DNA of 64,000 bases, from NCBI RefSeq assembly GCF_006546825.1, contig NZ_VICC01000006.1, positions 186,001-250,000 of the forward strand, read 5' to 3'. Shown piece after piece: positions 59,856 to 64,000 of this stretch; the stretch's first letter is position 1, and every line of letters starts with the position of its first letter. Under the pieces are notes generated by a model. It did no database searches and was not told where the DNA came from. It was given only the letters and a program-made list of their open reading frames with translations. The stretch comes from Actinomyces oris (GTDB lineage Bacteria > Actinomycetota > Actinomycetes > Actinomycetales > Actinomycetaceae). A program made the position numbers and the translations under genes.

Positions 59856-60346
59856 TGACCGAGCATCCCGAGGAGGTCTCGAGCCACTCGAGCCCCGCAT
59901 CGCGCCACCCGGTCACCGCCCGCACCAAGGCGCGCCGGCGTGCCATCGAGATCCTCTTCGAGGCCGATCAGCGCGGGATGCTGAGCTCCGAGGGCTCCGA
60001 GGAGCTGCGTTCCTTCGCGCAGCTGCGCGCCGTCAGCTCGGCCAACCACACCGAGGCTCCTGCCTACACCCGGGAGATCCTCGACGGTCTGTGCGATCAC
60101 CTGGGCGACGTCGACGAGACGATCCAGACCTACGCCCAGGGGTGGACCCTGGGGCGGATGCCGGCCGTCGACCGCGCCATTGCTCGAATCGCCACCTGGG
60201 AGATCGTCTACAACGACGAGGTGGATGCGCCCGTCGCCGTGGATGAGGCCATGACGCTGAGCCGGATGCTCTCCACCGACGAGTCACCCAGGTACCTCGG
60301 TGGACTTCTGGGGCGTATCGGAGACCTCGCGGACACGTTGCGCTGA
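59855..60346 (+). CDS. nusB: Transcription antitermination factor NusB
   Basis: RNA-binding component of rRNA antitermination and of ribosome biogenesis. The 163-residue helical protein has RTKARRRAIEILFEADQRG, ILDGLCDHLGDVDETI, MPAVDRAIARIATWEIVY and VAVDEAMTLSRMLSTDESPRY. The start overlaps the efp stop by one base (TGATG). A relic of its 5' part reappears at 61346. Confidence 0.94.
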   Translation: MTEHPEEVSSHSSPASRHPVTARTKARRRAIEILFEADQRGMLSSEGSEELRSFAQLRAVSSANHTEAPAYTREILDGLCDHLGDVDETIQTYAQGWTLGRMPAVDRAIARIATWEIVYNDEVDAPVAVDEAMTLSRMLSTDESPRYLGGLLGRIGDLADTLR

Positions 60347-60363
60347 ATCACGGCGCGCAGGGG

Positions 60364-60397
60364 CTCACGGCATGGGGATGACTCCCTATGCCGTGAG
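60364..60397 (+). terminator. Hairpin after nusB
   Basis: CTCACGGCAT (60364-60373) and ATGCCGTGAG (60388-60397) form a perfect 10-bp stem. Imperfect copies lie upstream of the second and third paralogue (about 61430 and 62252), so the element was copied with the genes. It may terminate efp-nusB or be an operator for the paralogues. Confidence 0.5.
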
Positions 60398-60462
60398 TTG
60401 CGTCCGTCCTGCATCGGTGGCCTAGGCTGAGGCCGCCCCCTCTGCCGATGCTGGAGTGCTCC

Positions 60463-61317
60463 GTGAGTCAGCTACCTCCCCAGGATCCCAACGACTACCC
60501 CTACATCAAGGGCGTCGGCGCACCTCAGGAAGGGGCAATCGGTGTCGACAACCCTGTAGCAGTACTGTCCGGCCCCCACGTGGCCGGCTACCCCTGGGCG
60601 GGATCGGGAATGCCCTACCCCGCCAGGCCCTATCCCTTCGGAGGCCTCCCGCCGTCTCCAGCAGCGCCCGGAGGCTATCCGTGGAACGGACCCACGCCTG
60701 TTCCTCACGGTCCCTACCCTCCAATGGGACTGAACCCGGTTCTTGGATTCGTCTGGAACGACCCGGTCCTCATGTGCGAGCGCAAGCGCTCCGCGACCCG
60801 TAAGGTCTCGCTCACCAGCGGCATCATCGGGCTCATCACCATGGTGATCCAGATGGCCATCATCGTCACCATGTTCCTCGCCATCGGGTACACGGGGCAG
60901 CAGGGCGAGTTCTTGCTGTTCATGTCCCTTCTCATCGTGGTCCTCGCTCCGATGGCTGTTGGCCTTGGATGGGTCACCACCTTCATCCTGGCTCTTGTCG
61001 CCTGTATTCAGGCCCGTTCCCGCACGCCTCAGGTTCAGCCGGACGGATGGATCCAGGCCAAGACACCAACGCTGGCGCTGCTGGTCACCAGCATCGTGAC
61101 GGGACTGCCCACCCTCATCATGTACGTGGTCCTGTACGAGGCGCTCTCACGCGACTACACGGATGATTTCATCGATGGCTTCCTGGAGCCATTACTCATG
61201 TTCTGCGGCCTGACCCAGGTCCTGATCGTCGTGGGGTTCGTGTTTCTTCTCCGTATGAGCAAGGCGCTGGACCCGGCGGTCAGAGCATCTCAGGCCCCGG
61301 GAGGGCAGCCCGCATGA
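60463..61317 (+). CDS. Tandem paralogue 1: Pro-rich four-helix membrane protein
   Basis: A 284-residue membrane protein of unknown family. The first 95 residues are Pro/Gly/Tyr-rich (LPPQDPNDYPY and later YPWNGPTPVPHGPYPP). After ERKRSATRKVS come about four to five helices (ITMVIQMAIIVTMFLAI, LLIVVLAPMAVGLGWVTTFILALVACIQA, ALLVTSIVTGLPTLIMYVVL, VLIVVGFVFLLRMSKALDP). The start is GTG at 60463 rather than ATG 60448, because the second paralogue starts at the aligned codon and both have GGAG 6 bases upstream. TAGGCT upstream is a shared -10. Confidence 0.8.
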   Translation: MSQLPPQDPNDYPYIKGVGAPQEGAIGVDNPVAVLSGPHVAGYPWAGSGMPYPARPYPFGGLPPSPAAPGGYPWNGPTPVPHGPYPPMGLNPVLGFVWNDPVLMCERKRSATRKVSLTSGIIGLITMVIQMAIIVTMFLAIGYTGQQGEFLLFMSLLIVVLAPMAVGLGWVTTFILALVACIQARSRTPQVQPDGWIQAKTPTLALLVTSIVTGLPTLIMYVVLYEALSRDYTDDFIDGFLEPLLMFCGLTQVLIVVGFVFLLRMSKALDPAVRASQAPGGQPA

Positions 61318-61345
61318 TCTGTTCGCAGCGGCGATGCGAACTCGG

Positions 61346-61430
61346 GCGTCGACGTGTCATCGAGATGCTTGTCGACGCCGATCAGTGCGGGATGCTGGGC
61401 GCTGGTACAGGGTGCGAGGAGGCTCGCGGC
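61346..61430 (+). pseudogene. nusB relic between paralogues 1 and 2
   Basis: Bases 61346-61397 match nusB 59932-59983 with about 44 of 52 identical, encoding the RRRAIEILFEADQRGML region (here RRRVIEMLVDADQCGML). The sequence then jumps to one resembling the nusB 3' end and its downstream hairpin. The middle of nusB is missing. This shows that the duplicated unit included nusB as well as the membrane gene. Confidence 0.75.
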
Positions 61431-61481
61431 ATGGGGCGGGCTCCCTATACCCTGAGTTGCACCTATCCGACGCGGTTGACC

Positions 61482-61487
61482 TAGGCT
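61482..61487 (+). promoter_or_regulatory. Shared -10 TAGGCT of the paralogues
   Basis: CGGTTGACCTAGGCTG precedes paralogues 2 and 3 (near 61474 and 62307) and GGTGGCCTAGGCTG precedes paralogue 1 (near 60417). TAGGCT is the likely -10 and ends 34 bases before the aligned start codon. All three genes thus kept their own promoter. Confidence 0.5.
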
Positions 61488-61521
61488 GCGGCCATCCCCT
61501 TTGCCAATGCCGGAGTACCCC

Positions 61522-62208
61522 ATGAGCCACCTACCTCCCCAGAATCCCAACAACGACCCCCATATCCAGGGCGCCGGCCACCCACGGAACGCTCCCACGG
61601 CTGTTCCTCACGGCCGCTACAACCCCCTGGTGGGGCAGATGCCTGCTGCCGGCTTCGGCTGGAATGACCCGGTCTTGATGGAGGTTCAGCGCAAGCGCTC
61701 CGCGACCCGCAAGGTCTCGGTCGCCGGCAGCATCATCGGGCTCATCACCATGAGTATCCAGGTGATCGCCGCCACCACCTTATTCGTCACTTCCGTCGTC
61801 CCAAGGGATCCGTCCCTGGAGTTCACATTCCTTGATTTCATTGGCCTTCTCGCGATGATCTTCACCCCGTTCGTCGTTGGCCTCGGGTGGATCGTGACGT
61901 TCATCCTCGGTCTTATCGCCTGTATTCGGGCGAACTCCCGGACACCTCAGGTCCAGCCCGACGGATGGATCGAGGCCAAGATGCCAACGTCGGCTCTGCT
62001 GGCCGCGAGTATCGTGGCGGGACTTCCCACCCTTGCCATACTTCTTACTTGGTTCTGGCAGATCCACCACGGCATCGGGGGCACCGACACCTACGTCCTC
62101 TACACAGTGCTCGTCGCCAGCTACCTGGTGCAGGTTCTGATCGCAGTGGGATTCATCGTTCTGCTCCGTAGGAGCAAGGCACTGGACCCATCGGTGAGAG
62201 CGTCTTAG
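61522..62208 (+). CDS. Tandem paralogue 2: membrane protein
   Basis: A 228-residue paralogue of the gene at 60463. The N-terminal region is shortened (MSHLPPQNPNNDPHIQG then AVPHGRYNPLVGQ). The membrane part is close to that of paralogue 3 and less close to paralogue 1. KRSATRKVSVAGSIIGLITM, GLGWIVTFILGLIACIRANS, SRTPQVQPDGWIEAK and LIAVGFIVLLRRSKALDP are conserved. The ATG follows CGGAGTACCCC. No function is known; the conserved RTPQVQPDGWI loop lies between helices. Confidence 0.8.
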   Translation: MSHLPPQNPNNDPHIQGAGHPRNAPTAVPHGRYNPLVGQMPAAGFGWNDPVLMEVQRKRSATRKVSVAGSIIGLITMSIQVIAATTLFVTSVVPRDPSLEFTFLDFIGLLAMIFTPFVVGLGWIVTFILGLIACIRANSRTPQVQPDGWIEAKMPTSALLAASIVAGLPTLAILLTWFWQIHHGIGGTDTYVLYTVLVASYLVQVLIAVGFIVLLRRSKALDPSVRAS

Positions 62209-62355
62209 GCGCAGGGAGCTCGAATGCTGAGCGGCTAAGGCATGGACTGAGGGGCTCGCGGCACATGGGGTGGACTCCCTATACCGTGAGCTGTGCCCAT
62301 CCGACGCGGTTGACCTAGGCTGAGGCCATCCCCTCTGCCGATCCTGGAGTACCCC

Positions 62356-62964
62356 ATGCCCGTTCCTGACGGCCGCTACAACCCCCTGGTGGGGCAGACG
62401 CCTGCTGCTGGCTTCGGCTCGATCGACCCGGTGCTGACGGAGGTTCAGCGCAAGCGCTCCGCGACCCGCAAGGTCTCCGTCGCCGGCAGCATCATCGGGC
62501 TCATCACCATGATGATCCAGATCATCTTCACCACCTACGAACTCCTCACTGCCAACCTGCAGGGGGAAGAGTACCTGGAGCTCGCGCTCCTTGCCCTTCT
62601 CATGATGATCGTCGCCCCGTTCGTCGTTGGCCTCGGGTGGATCGTGACGTTCATGCTCGGTGTCATCGCCTGTATTCGGGCGAACTCCCGGACACCTCAG
62701 GTCCAGCCCGACGGATGGATCGAGGCCAAGTTGCCAACGTTGATGCTGCTGGTGGCGAGTATTGTGGCGGGACTTCCCACCCTCGCCATTTATGTCGCTT
62801 GGTTCTCGGAGGGCTCGTCCAAGTCCGCTGTCAAATCTCTGGTTGTCGCCTGCGATCTGGTGGAGGTTCTGATCGCAGCGGGGTTCATCGTTGTGCTCCG
62901 TATGAGCAAGGCGCTGGACCCGGTGGTCAGAGCGTCTCAGGCGCCGGGGACGCAGCCAGCATGA
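62356..62964 (+). CDS. Tandem paralogue 3: membrane protein with shortened N-terminus
   Basis: A 202-residue paralogue. Its upstream leader equals that of paralogue 2 up to the ATG, but the first 27 codons are gone: MPVPDGRYNPLVGQ lines up with AVPHGRYNPLVGQ inside paralogue 2. The deletion kept the frame and the start codon. The membrane part (KRSATRKVSVAGSIIGLITM, GLGWIVTFMLGVIACIRANS, PQVQPDGWIEAKLPT) is very similar to paralogue 2, which suggests that this was the latest duplication. Confidence 0.8.
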   Translation: MPVPDGRYNPLVGQTPAAGFGSIDPVLTEVQRKRSATRKVSVAGSIIGLITMMIQIIFTTYELLTANLQGEEYLELALLALLMMIVAPFVVGLGWIVTFMLGVIACIRANSRTPQVQPDGWIEAKLPTLMLLVASIVAGLPTLAIYVAWFSEGSSKSAVKSLVVACDLVEVLIAAGFIVVLRMSKALDPVVRASQAPGTQPA

Positions 62965-63005
62965 TCTCTTCCCGGGCCCGATGAGAACAACGGGCGCTGC
63001 ATCAG

Positions 63006-63885
63006 CTACTCATCCATCGCCCGTACGACGATGTAGTCAATATCCACCTGGGCCTGCGTGAAGCCCTCATGCTTGAGTCGCCCCCGGTGGATGCTTCCGC
63101 TGTGCGTGGTCAGGCAGATGTGGTAGGCGGCGTCGTCACCGAAGCAGGCATCGAACTCCTTCTGCGATGCTGAACGCAAGACCTCATGGTAGGGCTGACC
63201 GTCGAAGAGGAAGAGAATGCTCTCGGGGGTCTTCTCCATCCCGTAGGTGTGCCACTGGGTGAGATCGGGCCGCGGCGAGACCCCCAGGTTGCTTCCCTTG
63301 CCCCCCGCCTGGCCGTAGTGCACAGTCGACTCGGCGATACCGGTGGCACTGCCGCCGCCGTAGGTCTCCACGACATCGATCTCGCCCCCGTTGTCGTCGT
63401 CGTCCGCCCGCAACCAGATGCCGGCGAAGAGTCCCTCAGCCGACTGAGGGAAACGTGCCCTGGTCTCCAAGGAGCCGTAGACAAAGGAGAACAGCCCCTG
63501 CGTGGTGACAGAGGCCTGGTCTGACAAAGGCCTGGTCGACGTAGCGCAGGGTCGGCTCCTTGTCGAAGCGGTTCTGGAAGCCCTTGAGGGGGGTGGCGCG
63601 CTTGCGCCACAGGACGTGCCCGACACCGTTGCTGACGCTGTGTGTGTCATGGGTGAACACCCCCCAGTCGTAGCTGGCACAGGACTCGGGCTCCGAGCGG
63701 TTGTCCCGCCACCGTGACGGGGAGAAGTCCGATCCGTCAGAGAACTGCTCATTGAAGATGACGCTGCTGAAGTCGTAGGAGGACTCCGCAGCCGCTGCCT
63801 GCGAGGGGGAGGCGAGACTGGCGGCGGCCAGTCCTGCCCCGGCGCTGAGGCCGGTGATGATCGAACGTCGAGTGGGGAGTGTCAT
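63006..63885 (-). pseudogene. GH16-type glycoside hydrolase disrupted by a 16-bp duplication
   Basis: A secreted glycosidase (lichenase/laminarinase-like). The N-terminal part has a Tat-type signal (TRRSIITGLSAGAGLAAASL, Ala-rich end) and EQFSDGSDFSPSRWRDN. The C-terminal part, in another frame, has the GH16 catalytic signature GGEIDVVETYGGG and ends in IVVRAMDE. The frame breaks where 16 bases are present twice in tandem (63506-63521 and 63522-63537, one base different). Removing one copy restores a continuous frame through DQASVTTQGLFSF. The start is taken as ATG 63885, with AAGGA 9 bases upstream. As drawn the gene cannot make the full enzyme. Confidence 0.8.
63506..63537. repeat. 16-bp tandem repeat inside the GH16 gene
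   Basis: TGACAGAGGCCTGGTC followed directly by TGACAAAGGCCTGGTC. Sixteen bases is not a multiple of three, so the second copy shifts the reading frame. Recombination or slippage between the copies could restore it. Confidence 0.85.
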
Positions 63886-64000
63886 GAAGGGCATTCCTTG
63901 CTTGAGAAGAAGTCGCTGACGCAGCAGCAACACCGGACCGTACCTGCTCTGCGACATCGTTCAGCTCTCAATCGGGCTCAGATGGATCCGGCACTCACTT

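Noticed and set aside
60448-60463. ATG at 60448 as start of the first paralogue
   Set aside because: Paralogue 2 starts at the codon aligned with GTG 60463, and the GGAG site fits only the later start.
1-64000. tRNA or rRNA genes, prophage or insertion sequence
   Set aside because: I looked in the gaps for T-loop sequences such as GGTTCGA, for rRNA-like blocks, and for transposase or integrase motifs, and found none. A dedicated search could still find a cryptic one.

Overview
The window is high-GC DNA from the chromosome of an actinobacterium. Gene content and order (pdxS-pdxT-yebC-ruvCAB-yajC-secDF-apt-relA, then hisS, then rpsD-alaS-ruvX-mltG-aroE-aroC-aroKB-efp-nusB) fit Actinomycetales. 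An Actinomyces-like organism is my best guess, inferred from the fused AroK-AroB, the Ala/Pro/Ser-rich surface proteins and overall style. I see no rRNA, tRNA, CRISPR array, prophage or insertion sequence. Most genes are core housekeeping genes with short accessory islands between them.

Layout. 1-4650: end of an unknown gene, a LemA-like/PrsW membrane pair, then the PLP synthase genes pdxS and pdxT flanking a Nudix gene. 4694-7935: yebC-ruvC-ruvA-ruvB (Holliday junction processing). 8111-12398: yajC-secD-secF-apt (protein export, purine salvage). 12543-14867: the (p)ppGpp synthetase/hydrolase. 14909-19390: an AT-richer patch with an orphan membrane protein and an AbiEi-like protein, then a TipA-like MerR regulator and a DUF349 protein. 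19391-28438: an ABC-F ATPase, a metallo-beta-lactamase-fold hydrolase, hisS, a pair of dynamin-like membrane GTPases, and a ribbon-helix-helix protein followed by a DUF4097 protein. 28540-34993 (minus strand): a DEAD-box helicase and a sulfonate/nitrate-type ABC importer preceded by a cysteine-rich leader peptide. 35127-40365: an enterochelin-esterase-like hydrolase and two secreted, membrane-anchored surface proteins. 40472-48825: aspS, an alpha/beta hydrolase, a Ser/Thr kinase, an SmtB-like repressor with a metallothionein-like protein, a glycerophosphodiesterase, a Sua5-like protein and rarA. 49082-60346: rpsD, alaS, ruvX, mltG, the aro cluster, efp and nusB. 60463-62964: three tandem paralogous membrane proteins. 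63006-63885: a frameshifted GH16 glycosidase.

The most interesting items are these. (1) A compact metal-resistance operon: a SmtB-type repressor with the complete alpha-5 zinc ligand set, translationally coupled to a 20-Cys/16-His protein built from two 27-residue repeats. (2) A leaderless cysteine-rich leader peptide in front of an ABC importer, typical of cysteine-responsive attenuation. (3) A glycosidase gene broken by an exact 16-bp tandem duplication that could be reversible. (4) A tandem gene triplication that carries a relic of nusB. (5) A shared TANNNT-N6/7-ATG/GTG arrangement at about ten genes, which indicates frequent leaderless transcription.
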